A DNA stretch of 64,000 nucleotides, from positions 1,860,001 through 1,924,000 of the forward strand of contig NZ_CP079863.1 in NCBI RefSeq assembly GCF_025263485.1, given 5' to 3'. The first letter of the stretch is position 1, and every line of letters begins with the position of its first letter. The stretch comes from Mycobacterium sp. SMC-2. GTDB lineage: Bacteria; Actinomycetota; Actinomycetes; Mycobacteriales; Mycobacteriaceae. A program made the translations under genes and the position numbers. Under the pieces are notes generated by a model. That model was not told where the DNA came from. It did not search any database and worked only from the letters and a program-made list of their open reading frames with translations. Below are positions 46,937 to 57,203 of this stretch, one piece after another.

Positions 46937-48166
46937 ATGATGGCCGTGCCGAGTACACGCCCGTCGGGAGCCGCACCCACCGCCGCGCCCTCAGTCGCCA
47001 TGGTCGGCGGCGGTCAACTGGCCCGGATGACCCACCAGGCGGCGATCGCCCTGGGCCAGACGCTGCGGGTGCTGGCCACCGCCGCCGACGAGTCGGCCGC
47101 CCAGGTCACGCCCGACGTCGTGATCGGTTCGCACACCGACCTGGAAGACCTGCGCCGGGTCGCGGCCGGGGCGCACGTGCTGACGTTCGACCACGAGCAC
47201 GTGCCGACCGAGCTGCTGGAGAAGCTGGTCGCCGAGGGCGTCAACGTCGCGCCGCCGCCGGAGGCGCTGGTGCACGCCCAGGACAAGCTGGTCATGCGCC
47301 GGCGGCTGGAGGCCTTGGGTGCCCCCGTGCCCCACTACGCCGAGATCCGCAGCATCGCCGAACTCGATGCCTTCGCGCGGCGTACGGCCGCTCCCGTGGT
47401 CGTGAAAGCGGTTCGCGGCGGATACGACGGGCGCGGGGTGCGGATGGCCCGCGACCCTTCGCACGCCCGCGAAATCGCGGCTGGCTTTTTGGCCGATGGG
47501 GTGCCGGTGATGGCCGAGGAGCAGGTGAACCTGCGCCGCGAATTGTCGGCGCTGGTGGCGCGCTCACCGTTCGGCCAGGGGGCGGCGTGGCCGGTGGTCG
47601 AGACGGTGCAGCGGGACGGCATCTGCGTGCAGGTGATCGCGCCCGCGCCGGACCTGAACGACGAGGTGGCCGCCGCCGCCCAGCAGCTGGCGTTGCGGCT
47701 GGCCGCCGAGCTGGGGGTGGTCGGGGTGTTGGCGGTCGAGCTGTTCGAGACCACCGACGGGGTACTGCTCATCAACGAGCTCGCCATGCGCCCGCACAAC
47801 TCCGGGCACTGGACCATGGACGGGGCCCGCACCAGCCAGTTCGAACAGCACCTGCGCGCGGTGCTGGACTATCCGCTCGGCGACACCGACGCCACCGTGC
47901 CGGTGACGGTGATGGCCAACGTGCTGGGCGCCGCGACCCGGCCCGCGATGACGGTGGACGAGCGGCTGCATCACCTGTTCGCCCGGATGCCCGACGCCCG
48001 CGTGCACCTCTACGGCAAACAGGAACGCCCAGGCCGCAAAGTCGGTCACGTGAATTTCCTCGGCACCGACATGGCGGAGCTGGCCACGCTGCGTCAGCGC
48101 GCCGAGCTGGCGGCACACTGGTTGTCACACGGGCAGTGGACGGACGGATGGGATCCACATGACTGA
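46937..48166 (+). CDS. purK: N5-carboxyaminoimidazole ribonucleotide synthase PurK
   Basis: A 409-residue ATP-grasp enzyme of purine synthesis that carboxylates AIR to N5-CAIR. Motifs: [21 protein letters not shown] near 21, [14 protein letters not shown] near 85, [14 protein letters not shown] near 155 and [15 protein letters not shown] near 280, with the catalytic Asn-Glu and Arg residues. ATG 46937 or 46940 is used. The last bases overlap purE (8 bases), giving translational coupling with its partner. Confidence 0.95.
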   Translation: MMAVPSTRPSGAAPTAAPSVAMVGGGQLARMTHQAAIALGQTLRVLATAADESAAQVTPDVVIGSHTDLEDLRRVAAGAHVLTFDHEHVPTELLEKLVAEGVNVAPPPEALVHAQDKLVMRRRLEALGAPVPHYAEIRSIAELDAFARRTAAPVVVKAVRGGYDGRGVRMARDPSHAREIAAGFLADGVPVMAEEQVNLRRELSALVARSPFGQGAAWPVVETVQRDGICVQVIAPAPDLNDEVAAAAQQLALRLAAELGVVGVLAVELFETTDGVLLINELAMRPHNSGHWTMDGARTSQFEQHLRAVLDYPLGDTDATVPVTVMANVLGAATRPAMTVDERLHHLFARMPDARVHLYGKQERPGRKVGHVNFLGTDMAELATLRQRAELAAHWLSHGQWTDGWDPHD

Positions 48167-48671
48167 ACCTCGGGTCGGCGTGATCATGGGCAGCGACAGC
48201 GACTGGTCGGTGATGGCCGACGCCGCCTCCGCGCTGGCCGAGTTCGACATACCGGCTGAGGTTCGGGTGGTCTCGGCGCATCGCACGCCCCAGGTGATGT
48301 TCGACTACGCGCGCGGCGCGGCCGACCGCGGCATCGAGGTGATCATCGCCGGTGCCGGCGGCGCCGCCCACCTGCCCGGGATGGTCGCGTCCGCGACGCC
48401 GCTGCCGGTGATCGGGGTGCCGGTGCCGCTGGCGCGGCTGGACGGGCTGGACTCGCTGCTGTCGATCGTGCAGATGCCGGCGGGCGTCCCGGTGGCCACG
48501 GTCTCGATCGGCGGTGCCCGCAACGCGGGTCTGCTCGCCGTGCGGATCCTCGCGTCGTCCGACCCGGCGCTGCGGGCCCGGATCGTCGAGTTTCAAGGCC
48601 GGCTGGCCGAGAGCGTGCGGGCCAAGGATGAGGCGCTGCAGCAGCGTCGGGGTAAAGTTACCGGCGAGTAG
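48159..48671 (+). CDS. purE: N5-CAIR mutase PurE
   Basis: A 170-residue class I PurE that rearranges N5-CAIR to CAIR. It has the substrate loop [14 protein letters not shown], the catalytic histidine in [14 protein letters not shown], and [15 protein letters not shown]. The C-terminus is followed after 69 bases by fadE25. It begins inside the end of purK. The pair gives step six of de novo purine synthesis. Confidence 0.96.
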   Translation: MTEPRVGVIMGSDSDWSVMADAASALAEFDIPAEVRVVSAHRTPQVMFDYARGAADRGIEVIIAGAGGAAHLPGMVASATPLPVIGVPVPLARLDGLDSLLSIVQMPAGVPVATVSIGGARNAGLLAVRILASSDPALRARIVEFQGRLAESVRAKDEALQQRRGKVTGE

Positions 48672-48740
48672 CCTGGCGACGAGGCGGGCCACGCCCGCCG
48701 AGGGCCAGGCAGTTCGGCAGAGTGCAAGGGAGGCCGAAAG

Positions 48741-49910
48741 ATGGCTGGATGGGCCGGAGACCCCACCTTTGATTTGTTCCAATTGCCCGAGGAACACAAC
48801 GAATTGCGGGCGGCGATCCGCGCGCTGGCGGAGAAGGAGATCGCCCCGCACGCCGCCGACGTGGACGAGAATTCGCGGTTCCCGCAAGAGGCGCTGGAAG
48901 CGCTGAACGCGTCGGGGTTCAACGCGGTGCACGTGCCCGAGGAGTACGGCGGCCAGGGCGCCGACTCCGTGGCGGCGTGCATCGTGATCGAGGAAGTCGC
49001 CCGCGTCGACGCCTCGGCGTCGCTGATCCCCGCGGTGAACAAGCTGGGCACCATGGGGCTGATCCTGCGGGGCTCCGAGGAGCTCAAGAAGCAGGTGTTG
49101 CCGTCGATCGCCGACGGCACCGCGATGGCGTCCTACGCGCTGAGCGAGCGGGAAGCCGGCAGCGACGCCGCATCGATGCGGACCCGGGCCAAGGCCGACG
49201 GCGACGACTGGATTCTCAACGGCACCAAATGCTGGATCACCAACGGCGGCAAGTCGAGCTGGTACACCGTCATGGCGGTCACCGACCCGGACAAGGGGGC
49301 CAACGGTATCTCGTCGTTCATGGTGCACGCCGACGACGAGGGGTTCACCGTCGGCCCCAAGGAGAAAAAGCTCGGCATCAAGGGCTCACCGACCACCGAG
49401 CTGTACTTGGAGAACTGCCGCATCCCCGGCGACCGGATCATCGGCGAGCCGGGCACCGGCTTCAAGACCGCGCTGGCGACGCTGGACCACACCCGGCCGA
49501 CGATCGGCGCGCAGGCAGTCGGCATCGCCCAGGGCGCGCTGGACGCCGCCATCGCATACACCAAGGAGCGCAAGCAGTTCGGCCGCCCGGTCAGCGACAA
49601 CCAGGGTGTGCAGTTCATGCTCGCCGACATGGCGATGAAGGTGGAGGCGGCCCGGCTGATGGTGTACCACGCGGCGGCCCGCGCCGAGCGCGGCGAATCC
49701 GACCTGGGCTTCATCTCCGCGGCATCCAAGTGCTTTGCCTCCGACGTCGCGATGGAGGTGACCACCGACGCGGTGCAGCTCTTCGGCGGCTACGGCTACA
49801 CGCAGGACTTCCCGGTGGAGCGAATGATGCGCGACGCCAAGATCACCCAGATCTACGAGGGCACCAACCAGATTCAGCGCGTGGTCATGTCGCGGGCGCT
49901 GCTGCGCTGA
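48741..49910 (+). CDS. fadE25: Acyl-CoA dehydrogenase FadE25
   Basis: A 389-residue acyl-CoA dehydrogenase with the three classic domains. YALSEREAGSDAASM is the FAD site, CWITNGGKSSWYTVMAV the middle beta region, and the C-terminal FGGYGYTQDFPVERMMRDAKITQIYEGTNQIQ holds the catalytic glutamate in YEGTN. It oxidises acyl-CoA at C2-C3 and passes electrons to ETF. A good aaggagg-like ribosome site precedes ATG 48741. The syntenic gene Rv3274c is one of the most strongly expressed FadEs in M. tuberculosis. Confidence 0.95.
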   Translation: MAGWAGDPTFDLFQLPEEHNELRAAIRALAEKEIAPHAADVDENSRFPQEALEALNASGFNAVHVPEEYGGQGADSVAACIVIEEVARVDASASLIPAVNKLGTMGLILRGSEELKKQVLPSIADGTAMASYALSEREAGSDAASMRTRAKADGDDWILNGTKCWITNGGKSSWYTVMAVTDPDKGANGISSFMVHADDEGFTVGPKEKKLGIKGSPTTELYLENCRIPGDRIIGEPGTGFKTALATLDHTRPTIGAQAVGIAQGALDAAIAYTKERKQFGRPVSDNQGVQFMLADMAMKVEAARLMVYHAAARAERGESDLGFISAASKCFASDVAMEVTTDAVQLFGGYGYTQDFPVERMMRDAKITQIYEGTNQIQRVVMSRALLR

Positions 49911-50019
49911 CCTAAAGATCCGCGTGGGTTAACCTCAGACGAATACGTCTTGCCGGGCCAGGGGGGTCTGAAGTGAACAGTTCGGCTTCCGCTGCGCGTC
50001 CCCGGATGACCGGGAATCG

Positions 50020-51210
50020 GTGCCCGTGCGCGCTCCAGTGACCCCGGCGGCGCATTGGCAGTCGTTGTCGTTGCTGTTGGTCGAGGACGACCGCGCCGAT
50101 GCGGTGCTGGTGGAAGACCTGATCGCCGACGCGGTCGCCGACATCCGCGTGGTGTGGGCGCAGTCGATGGCCCACGCCGAGCAGGAGCTGGCCTCCGCCC
50201 GGCCCGACTGCGTGCTGCTGGACCTGCACCTGCCCGACGCCAACGGCATCGACGCGCTGGACCGCATCGCCAAGCGTGACGCGACCGTGCCGATCGTCGT
50301 GCTGACCGGGCTGAACGACGAGTACTTCGGGGCTTCCGCCGTCGCGGCGGGCGCCCAGGACTACCTGGTCAAGGGTCGTGTCGAGCCGGAGATGCTGCGA
50401 CGCGCGCTGCTGTACGCGATCGAGCGCAAGCGCGCCGAGCTGATCGCCGCCGACCTGCACGCGAGCCGGCTGCGGGCCCGCGAGAACGCGCTGCTGGAGC
50501 GCGGCCTGCTGCCCTCCCCGCTGCTGCTGGACGACCCGGGCGTCGACATCGTGGCCCGGTACCGGCCGAGCCGCGAGGACGCGCTGCTGTGCGGGGACTT
50601 CTACGACGTGGTCCAGACCCCCGACGGGGTCGTGCACGTCGTGATCGGTGACGTCGCGGGGCACGGGCCGCACGAGGCCGCCCTGGGCGCGGCGCTGCGG
50701 ATCGCCTTCCGCGCGCTCACCCTCGCCGGCGTGCACGGCGTGGAACTGATGCGGCAGCTGGAGCGGGTGCTGCACTCCGAACGAACGGACACCGGCGTTT
50801 TCGCGACCGTGCTCGGTCTCGAGATCCCGGCCGACAGCCCGCGAATCACCGCCATCCGCGCCGGCCATCCGGGGATGCTGGTGCAGCGCGAGGGCACCGT
50901 CGACTGGGTGGAGCCGCCGGGTGGTCCGGCGCTGGGGCTGCGCGCCGACGACTGGCCGCGGCACGAGCTGGAGTTTCCCGCGGGCCACGGCCTGCTGCTG
51001 CTGACCGACGGGCTGTTCGAGGGATATTCGGGACGGGGCACCGAACGCCTCGGCGAACACGGGCTGCTCGAGTTGGCCCGGGCGCACGCGAACCGGCCCG
51101 GTCCCGAGTTCGTCGACGCGCTCATGGACGGGGCCCAGCAACTCGCCCAGGCGCACGGCGGGCTCACCGACGACATCGCCGTGTTGCGGGTGGAAAGGAC
51201 CACCGCGTGA
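50020..51210 (+). CDS. Receiver-PP2C phosphatase (SpoIIE type) response regulator
   Basis: A 396-residue two-domain regulator. The receiver domain (about 12-130) has acidic ED-D near SLSLLLVEDD, the phosphorylated Asp in CVLLDLHLPD, a Thr in VVLTGLND and Lys in YLVKGRV. A linker helix follows, then a PP2C/SpoIIE serine phosphatase at about 175-390: CGDFYDVV, HVVIGDVAGHGPHEA, LLTDGLFEG and GLTDDIAVL with the metal aspartates. Its likely targets are phosphorylated STAS anti-anti-sigma proteins. The start is GTG 50020, and its TGA overlaps the GTG of the kinase gene. It is not part of the M. tuberculosis backbone here, so it looks acquired. Confidence 0.92.
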   Translation: MPVRAPVTPAAHWQSLSLLLVEDDRADAVLVEDLIADAVADIRVVWAQSMAHAEQELASARPDCVLLDLHLPDANGIDALDRIAKRDATVPIVVLTGLNDEYFGASAVAAGAQDYLVKGRVEPEMLRRALLYAIERKRAELIAADLHASRLRARENALLERGLLPSPLLLDDPGVDIVARYRPSREDALLCGDFYDVVQTPDGVVHVVIGDVAGHGPHEAALGAALRIAFRALTLAGVHGVELMRQLERVLHSERTDTGVFATVLGLEIPADSPRITAIRAGHPGMLVQREGTVDWVEPPGGPALGLRADDWPRHELEFPAGHGLLLLTDGLFEGYSGRGTERLGEHGLLELARAHANRPGPEFVDALMDGAQQLAQAHGGLTDDIAVLRVERTTA

Positions 51211-52814
51211 CCCCGAGCTGGCGCCGCCTGCGCCCGTCGCAGCTCACCGTGCGCGGCTGGCAGGCCCTCGTGCTGGTCAGCATGGGCGTGCTGGTGCTCG
51301 CCGGCGCGGTGGTGGGCGGGCTGCTGCTGAACCGCACCGACGAAATGACCCGTGAGCTCGTCGACAGCATCCAGCCGGCGCGCGTGGCGGCCTTCGGGCT
51401 GCAGGCCGCGCTGCGCGACCAGGAGACGGGCATCCGGGGCTACCTGATCGTCGGGGACCGGCAGTTCCTGACGCCGTATTACGACGGGCAGCACACCGAA
51501 CAGGCTGCGGTGCAAGAGATCCGGCGCCGGCTGGGCTCGCGCCCCGACCTGATCGGTGATTTGGACGAAATCGAGGGCGCCGCGGCCAAGTGGCGGGCGA
51601 ATTACGCCGAGCCGGTCATCGCGGAGGTGATGCCCAACGGCAAGAACGTCGCGAGCAAACCGTCGGCGGAGCGCGGCAAAGCCGAATTCGACCATTTGCG
51701 AACACTTTTCGAGAGGCAGAACGCGAACCTGTCCGCGGCGCGGGAGACCGCCGCGGACGAACTCAGACGCGTCGACTCCTGGCGCGACAGGGTGCTCGGC
51801 GCGTTGGTGTTGCTGTTCTTCGTCACGGCCGGGCTGCTGTGGTTCCTGGTCCGGGACACCGTGGCCCGTCCGCTGGCAACGCTGGCCGCGGCGTGCCGGC
51901 GGATCACCCGGGGCAGTTTCGAGGAAAGCATCGCGCCGCCAAAGCGGCCGAAAGACGTCCGCAACATGGCGATCGACGTGGAGAACATGCGCAAGCGGAT
52001 GGTAGAGGAACTCGAGATATCGCGGGTGGTCCAGGCGCAACTGGACGAGCAGGCGGCCGAATTGCGCCGCTCCAACACCGAACTCGAGCAGTTCGCCTAC
52101 GTCGCGTCGCACGACCTGCAGGAGCCGCTGCGCAAGGTCGCGTCGTTCTGTCAGCTGCTGGAGCGCCGATACGGCGACAAACTCGACGAGCGCGGCATCG
52201 AATACATCGGCTTCGCGGTCGACGGCGCCAAGCGGATGCAGGCGCTGATCAACGACCTGCTCACCTTCTCGCGCGTCGGCAGGCTGGGCACCACGGAAAC
52301 CGACGTGGACCTCGACACCGCGCTCGACTCCGGCCTGGCCAACCTGGCCACCGCGATCGAGGAGTCGGACGCCGAGATCGTGCGCCCCGACGCCCTGCCC
52401 CGGATCAAGGGCGATCCGATGCTGCTGACCATGCTGTGGCAGAACCTGATCGGCAATGCGGTGAAGTTCCGGCACAAGGATCGCCGGCCGCGCGTCGCCA
52501 TCGAATGCGAACCGGTCACCGGCGGCCACGACGGCGAATGGCTGATCACCGTGTCGGACAACGGCATCGGCATCCCGGAGGAGTTCGCGGACAAGGTCTT
52601 CGTCATCTTCCAGCGCCTGCACGGCCGCGAGGTGTACGCCGGAACCGGTGTCGGCCTCGCGCTGGTCAAGAAGATCGTCGAGTACCACGGCGGCACCATC
52701 CGGATCGACACCTCCCGGACCGAGGGGACGCGGTTCGAGTTCACCCTGCCCATGCTCGCGCCCGAGCCCGTTGGCGAAGCGGACTCAGACGCTTTGGAAG
52801 GAGCGCATCAATGA
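51207..52814 (+). CDS. CHASE3-HAMP sensor histidine kinase
   Basis: A 535-residue membrane kinase. Membrane helix at about 18-42 ([16 protein letters not shown]), an external CHASE3-type sensor at about 50-185 with [16 protein letters not shown], a second membrane helix (about 195-215), a HAMP linker and a coiled coil to about 290. The HisKA domain has the phosphorylated His in [12 protein letters not shown], of the phytochrome-related type. The ATPase has N box [10 protein letters not shown]1 VSDNGIGIP and G2 [12 protein letters not shown]. It starts at GTG 51207 overlapping the phosphatase gene and ends at an ATGA overlap with the receiver gene. The signal is unknown. Confidence 0.93.
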   Translation: MTPSWRRLRPSQLTVRGWQALVLVSMGVLVLAGAVVGGLLLNRTDEMTRELVDSIQPARVAAFGLQAALRDQETGIRGYLIVGDRQFLTPYYDGQHTEQAAVQEIRRRLGSRPDLIGDLDEIEGAAAKWRANYAEPVIAEVMPNGKNVASKPSAERGKAEFDHLRTLFERQNANLSAARETAADELRRVDSWRDRVLGALVLLFFVTAGLLWFLVRDTVARPLATLAAACRRITRGSFEESIAPPKRPKDVRNMAIDVENMRKRMVEELEISRVVQAQLDEQAAELRRSNTELEQFAYVASHDLQEPLRKVASFCQLLERRYGDKLDERGIEYIGFAVDGAKRMQALINDLLTFSRVGRLGTTETDVDLDTALDSGLANLATAIEESDAEIVRPDALPRIKGDPMLLTMLWQNLIGNAVKFRHKDRRPRVAIECEPVTGGHDGEWLITVSDNGIGIPEEFADKVFVIFQRLHGREVYAGTGVGLALVKKIVEYHGGTIRIDTSRTEGTRFEFTLPMLAPEPVGEADSDALEGAHQ

Positions 52815-53251
52815 CATCCGAAGGCAGGGCAATCGACATCCTGCTCGTCGAAGATGACCCGGGGGACGAGCTCATCACGCGAGAAGCGTTCGAGCACAAT
52901 AAAGTACAGAACCGACTGCACGTCGCGCACGACGGGGAGGAAGGCCTCGACTACCTCTACCGGCGCGGCCAGTTCGCCGACGCGCCGCGCCCCGACCTCA
53001 TCCTGCTGGATTTGAACCTGCCGAAATACGACGGCCGCCAGCTGCTGGAGAAGATCAAGTCCGACCCGGACCTGGCCCGCATCCCGGTCGTCGTGCTCAC
53101 CACCTCCTCGGCCGAGGAGGACATCCTGCGCAGCTACAAGCTGCACGCCAACGCGTATGTGACCAAACCCGTTGACCTGGATCAGTTCATGAAAGCGGTC
53201 CGGCAGATCGACGAGTTCTTCGTCCAGGTGGTGCGGCTCCCGAGCGTCTGA
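52811..53251 (+). CDS. Rcp1-like single-domain response regulator
   Basis: A 146-residue stand-alone receiver domain of the Rcp1 type. It has [18 protein letters not shown], a characteristic [12 protein letters not shown] insertion, phosphorylated Asp in [13 protein letters not shown], the switch Thr in [11 protein letters not shown], and Lys in [12 protein letters not shown]. It has no output domain, so it probably shuttles phosphate or binds a partner. ATG 52811 overlaps the kinase stop by four bases; all three genes of the cassette are translationally coupled. Confidence 0.93.
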   Translation: MTSEGRAIDILLVEDDPGDELITREAFEHNKVQNRLHVAHDGEEGLDYLYRRGQFADAPRPDLILLDLNLPKYDGRQLLEKIKSDPDLARIPVVVLTTSSAEEDILRSYKLHANAYVTKPVDLDQFMKAVRQIDEFFVQVVRLPSV

Positions 53252-53268
53252 ATCCGGGGAACCTCGGG

Positions 53269-55533
53269 TCAGTCTGGCGTTTCGGTGCTATACGCCCTGG
53301 CTGGTTCATCGGGGCAGATGATGCCGTTCTGATCCACCTCGAACACCCGGGCGGTCGAGATGTCGAAGAACGTACCGACAACCTGCAAATCAGCAGAAGC
53401 CACCGCTGCTGCCAAGATCGGGTGGCGAGTCAGCCTTTCCACTTGCACGGCTACATTCACGATGCCCAGCTGGTCGACTTCGTTAAAGCCGCAGGACTCG
53501 CCGCTGCGGCGTCCCGGGTGATGATTCCGGTACGCGACGAGACTGTCGTGTGCATATTCGAGCCAGCGACCCATCGGTGTCGTCGCGTGATCGGTGTCCC
53601 GCAGCAGCGCCGCCATCGCGCCACACGACGAATGCCCGCAGACGACAACGGAACTAACGCCGAGTTGGTTGACCGCGAAGTCGAGTGCGGCGTCGACGGA
53701 TCGGTCGGCCGGATCGGTAGGCACCAGGTTGCCGACGTTGCGGAGGGTAAAGAGGTCACCAGGTCCGCTGGCGGTGATGACGTTGGGCAGGATCCGTGCG
53801 TCGGCACACGTGAGGAATACCGCATACGGGGTCTGCGAATCGGTCAGCTCGGCAATATGCGCGTGCAGCAACGCGATACCGTTGCGGTGGTACTCATCGA
53901 TGCCGTCGAGAACCGAAGCGTTGGCGTCGCTGCGGTGATCGCCGCGCAACGATCGCCGCGGAACCACTCCGATCGCCCTAGGCATCAAGTGACGCTTTGG
54001 GGGACTCGCGTGCGCGTGGTGTAGTTTCGCGGGCGAAGTCTCAACGATCACTACCGACCCGCCGGTCGCCTCATGGGCGCGTCTCCAATCAGAAATGGCC
54101 TCGGAAATGGAGTGATCGATGTAGTCCGCGTTCAGGTTCAACGTCACCTCAGACCCCTTGGGCAGCGTCGACAGCACATGGGTCAGGCGGGGCAGGAGCA
54201 AGAAGCTCAGCGTGCCGTCGATATCGACCCGCCATTGCTTCGACTCCTCGCCCCCATACGGCCTGGCCTCGATGGGAGCGCGTATCACCCGGATCAACAG
54301 GATGGCGATCGCGACGAAAAGTCCAATAGCCACGCCCTCCATCAGGTTGAGGAACACCACGCCCATGATGGTGATGACATAGATCGCGAAATTGCCTGTG
54401 CGCCGGGCAACTTTGATGTGGGCGAGCGTGACGAGCTGGACACCGATCACGATGAGCAGACCGGCCAGCGCCGCCTTGGGAATGAGGTCGACCAGATTGG
54501 TGAACAGCGACGCGAACAGCAGGATCCACACGCCGTGCAGGATCCCCGACATCCGGGTACGGGCGCCGGCGGTCACATTGGTCGAGCCGCGCACGATGAC
54601 CCCGGTGACGGGCAGCCCGCCGAGCAATCCCGACACCATATTCGCGCTGCCCTGTCCGATCATTTCCCGGTTGAAGTTCGTGCGCGGGCCGTGATGGAGC
54701 TTGTCGACGCCGACCGCCGACAGCAGCGATTCGACACTGGCGATCAGCGCGATCGTGAGGACACCGAGCACTACGGCGCTGATCTCGTGAACCCACGCCC
54801 GCCCTCCCGGGGCCGTTTCGGGAATACTGGGCAGTCCAATGGCCTCGAAGAAGTTGCCCGACAGGCTGATTCGCTCAACATCCAGCCCCACAGCGATCGC
54901 GAACACGGTCGCCATCACGATGGCCACGAGTGGGCCGGGGACGATACGGGCCTTGGGGGGTAGCTTTGCCCAAAGCAACAAAATTGCGATAACCAGCCCG
55001 CCAACGATCACTTCATGCAGTTCGTGATTGAGGATGCCGCTCGGCAACGCGATGATGTTCTGCCAGGCCGAGCTATGCGACGCGCCGCCCAGCAGCACAT
55101 GAACTTGCTGCAGGGCAATGGTGATACCGATGCCCGCCAGCATGGCGTGCACCACGACCGGCGCGATGGCCAACGCGGCGCGAGCCAGCCGACTCAGGCC
55201 GAACAGGAGCTGCAGCGCGCCCGCGGCCATGGTCATCAGGCACGTCATCTGCCACCCGAGGTCATCGATCAGCCCGGCGACGACCACGGTGAGGCCCGCG
55301 GCCGGGCCGCTGACCTGAAGCGCCGACCCGCCAATGGAACCCGCGACAATCCCGCCTACGACCGCGGCGATCAATCCGGCCATCAGCGGCGCCCCGGAAG
55401 CGCTGGCAATCCCCAGCGAAAGGGGAAGCGCAACCAGGAAGACGACGAGCGATGCCGGGACGTCGTAGCGCAGATTACGCACGATTGAGCCAGACTCGGG
55501 CGCGTTTACCGAAGTGTTGACAGCCGCGGTCAC
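53269..55533 (-). CDS. SulP transporter fused to beta-carbonic anhydrase
   Basis: A 754-residue fusion resembling M. tuberculosis Rv3273. Residues about 25-430 are a SulP/SLC26-type anion transporter (NLRYDVPASLVVFLVALPLSLGIASA, VDKLHHGPRTNFNREMIGQGSANM). A STAS-like domain lies at about 455-540 (RVDIDGTLSFLLLPRL). Residues about 570-754 form a beta-carbonic anhydrase with zinc ligands in LTCADARILPN and VVCGHSSCGAM. The fusion should couple bicarbonate or sulfate transport to CO2 hydration. The start is GTG 55533, seven bases after a strong aaaggag site at 55541-55547; the longer frame to 55893 is not conserved. Confidence 0.93.
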   Translation of the reverse strand: MTAAVNTSVNAPESGSIVRNLRYDVPASLVVFLVALPLSLGIASASGAPLMAGLIAAVVGGIVAGSIGGSALQVSGPAAGLTVVVAGLIDDLGWQMTCLMTMAAGALQLLFGLSRLARAALAIAPVVVHAMLAGIGITIALQQVHVLLGGASHSSAWQNIIALPSGILNHELHEVIVGGLVIAILLLWAKLPPKARIVPGPLVAIVMATVFAIAVGLDVERISLSGNFFEAIGLPSIPETAPGGRAWVHEISAVVLGVLTIALIASVESLLSAVGVDKLHHGPRTNFNREMIGQGSANMVSGLLGGLPVTGVIVRGSTNVTAGARTRMSGILHGVWILLFASLFTNLVDLIPKAALAGLLIVIGVQLVTLAHIKVARRTGNFAIYVITIMGVVFLNLMEGVAIGLFVAIAILLIRVIRAPIEARPYGGEESKQWRVDIDGTLSFLLLPRLTHVLSTLPKGSEVTLNLNADYIDHSISEAISDWRRAHEATGGSVVIVETSPAKLHHAHASPPKRHLMPRAIGVVPRRSLRGDHRSDANASVLDGIDEYHRNGIALLHAHIAELTDSQTPYAVFLTCADARILPNVITASGPGDLFTLRNVGNLVPTDPADRSVDAALDFAVNQLGVSSVVVCGHSSCGAMAALLRDTDHATTPMGRWLEYAHDSLVAYRNHHPGRRSGESCGFNEVDQLGIVNVAVQVERLTRHPILAAAVASADLQVVGTFFDISTARVFEVDQNGIICPDEPARAYSTETPD

Positions 55534-56006
55534 AATTTTCACTCCTTTGAAACCGGCCAGGCAGGTCATCGGCGGCGGCCCGGTGCCGCAAGCCGAAGAC
55601 CCTCCCGACCGGCGTATACCTCGGGTGTCAATGAGGTATCCACTGGGCATCGTGGGCGAGATAAGTCGAATAAGCGGGCAGCGATAGACGCCGCCCGCGA
55701 AAACGTACGTAAAGAAATTCTCCTCGATGGCCCCATTGATCGCCGACCCCGGGCGCCGATTCATTGGCGATTCAAAGAAAAGTAATGCAGTGGCCAATTC
55801 AGTGACTGAAGAAACAGGCGGATTACGGCTTCTTCGCTGGCATCCCGGGGAGAGCGTCGGTATATGCCCGGCGTTGATGCCCGATGATCGCACCGTCGCT
55901 TCGGCGTTGGCGCGTCAGCTTTCCGGCATTGGGCACGGAGGATGCAGGCGTCATCGCGAGGCTCGTCTCAGCAGCAACGTCGGGGTGGGTTATCGCCGGG
56001 GCTACC
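55534..56006. other. 473-base gap upstream of the SulP-carbonic anhydrase gene
   Basis: The leader and promoter of the SulP gene must lie here; a good ribosome site is at 55541-55547. The remainder has frames of 70-130 residues on both strands with no domain, signal peptide or family pattern that I recognise, and it is somewhat richer in A and T near 55680-55800. No terminator hairpin for the CaiB gene (ending at 56007) is obvious. Confidence 0.5.
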
Positions 56007-57200
56007 TCACGACGCGGTTTCGGGCGCACCCAGAAACACGTCGTTGTGCTGTCCCGGCGCGGGCGGGGGTTCGGCGACCGCCGCGTCGAAGCTTGAGTAG
56101 CGCGCGGGCATGCGGACCACCGTGACGGCGTCGCCACCGCTGCCCACCCGCAGGCCGAGCTCGTTCTCGGCGAACAGCGGGGTCTCCACGACCTGCTTCC
56201 ACGTGTAGGCCAGGCAGGCCATCAGGCCACCCTCCTGCAGCAGCTGCACCCATTCGGCCGCCGTCTTGGCGGCCAGCGCCGATTCCAGTTCCTCGGTCAA
56301 TTCGGGGTAATTCATTGCGCGCGAACGCTGGTCGATGAAACGCTCGTCGTCCTGTAGGTCGGGCCGGCCGATGAGCTCGCACAGCTTCTTCCAGTGTTTG
56401 GGCACATACGCGCTGATCACCAGGTACCCGTCGGCGGCCTTGAACGCATCCGACGGTTGGGTGGCGAAGCCGACACCCTTGCGCTTCTTGGCTTTTGGCG
56501 TGGCGTCGGGCTTGGGCGCCTCGCTCGGCTTGTTCAGGTGGATGGTGAGCTGGCTGGCCTGCAGGTTGACCGCGACGTCGTACATGGCGACCCGCACCAC
56601 GTCGGCCACCCCGTGGCGCTCCCGGTTCAGCAGCGCGGCCAGCACCGCTTGGGCCAGCACGTGACCGCTGGCGGCGTCGACGAGCTGGAAGGGGATGATC
56701 TGCGGTTTGCCGGTGGGCGTCGGCATCCCGGTGGTCATGCCCGACTCGGCCGCAACCATCAGGTCGACGCCCGGCCTGCTGCCGTGCGGGCCGTTGCCGC
56801 CGTAGGCCGACAGCCGCGCGTAGATGAGCCCCGGGTTGCGGGTGCGCAAGACGTCGGGGCCCAGGCCCATGCGTTCCATTACGCCGGGGCGGAACCCCTC
56901 GAGTACGACGTCGGCGGTGTCGGCCAGCCGCAGGATCTGCTGCTTGGCCTCGTCGTCGGTGAGGTCCACCGCCACCGACTTCTTGCCCCGGTTGTGGGGC
57001 AGGAACAGCGTGGGCAGGGGCGGACGTCCGGGCAGGACCGCGGTGATGTGCCGGGCCGCCTCACCGAGGGGCGCCTCGATTTTGATCACCTCGGCGCCCA
57101 GGTCGGCCAGCACCTGCCCGGCCAGCGGCCCGGCGATGTTCTGGGTGAAGTCGAGCACCCGGAAACCGTCAAGGGGCTTGGCGGGCGTGCTGTCTGCCAT
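56007..57200 (-). CDS. CaiB/BaiF family CoA-transferase
   Basis: A 397-residue class III CoA-transferase, similar to Rv3272. Motifs are LDGFRVLDFTQNIAGPLAGQVLADLGAEVIKIE near the start, the catalytic aspartate in SRPGVDLMVAAESGM, RNPGLIYARLSAYGGNGP and a C-terminal QHNDVFLGAPE. It moves CoA between organic acids, donor and acceptor unknown. It lies just downstream of the methyltransferase gene with a gap of three bases, so the two may form an operon. Confidence 0.93.
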   Translation of the reverse strand: MADSTPAKPLDGFRVLDFTQNIAGPLAGQVLADLGAEVIKIEAPLGEAARHITAVLPGRPPLPTLFLPHNRGKKSVAVDLTDDEAKQQILRLADTADVVLEGFRPGVMERMGLGPDVLRTRNPGLIYARLSAYGGNGPHGSRPGVDLMVAAESGMTTGMPTPTGKPQIIPFQLVDAASGHVLAQAVLAALLNRERHGVADVVRVAMYDVAVNLQASQLTIHLNKPSEAPKPDATPKAKKRKGVGFATQPSDAFKAADGYLVISAYVPKHWKKLCELIGRPDLQDDERFIDQRSRAMNYPELTEELESALAAKTAAEWVQLLQEGGLMACLAYTWKQVVETPLFAENELGLRVGSGGDAVTVVRMPARYSSFDAAVAEPPPAPGQHNDVFLGAPETAS

Positions 57201-57203
57201 GGG

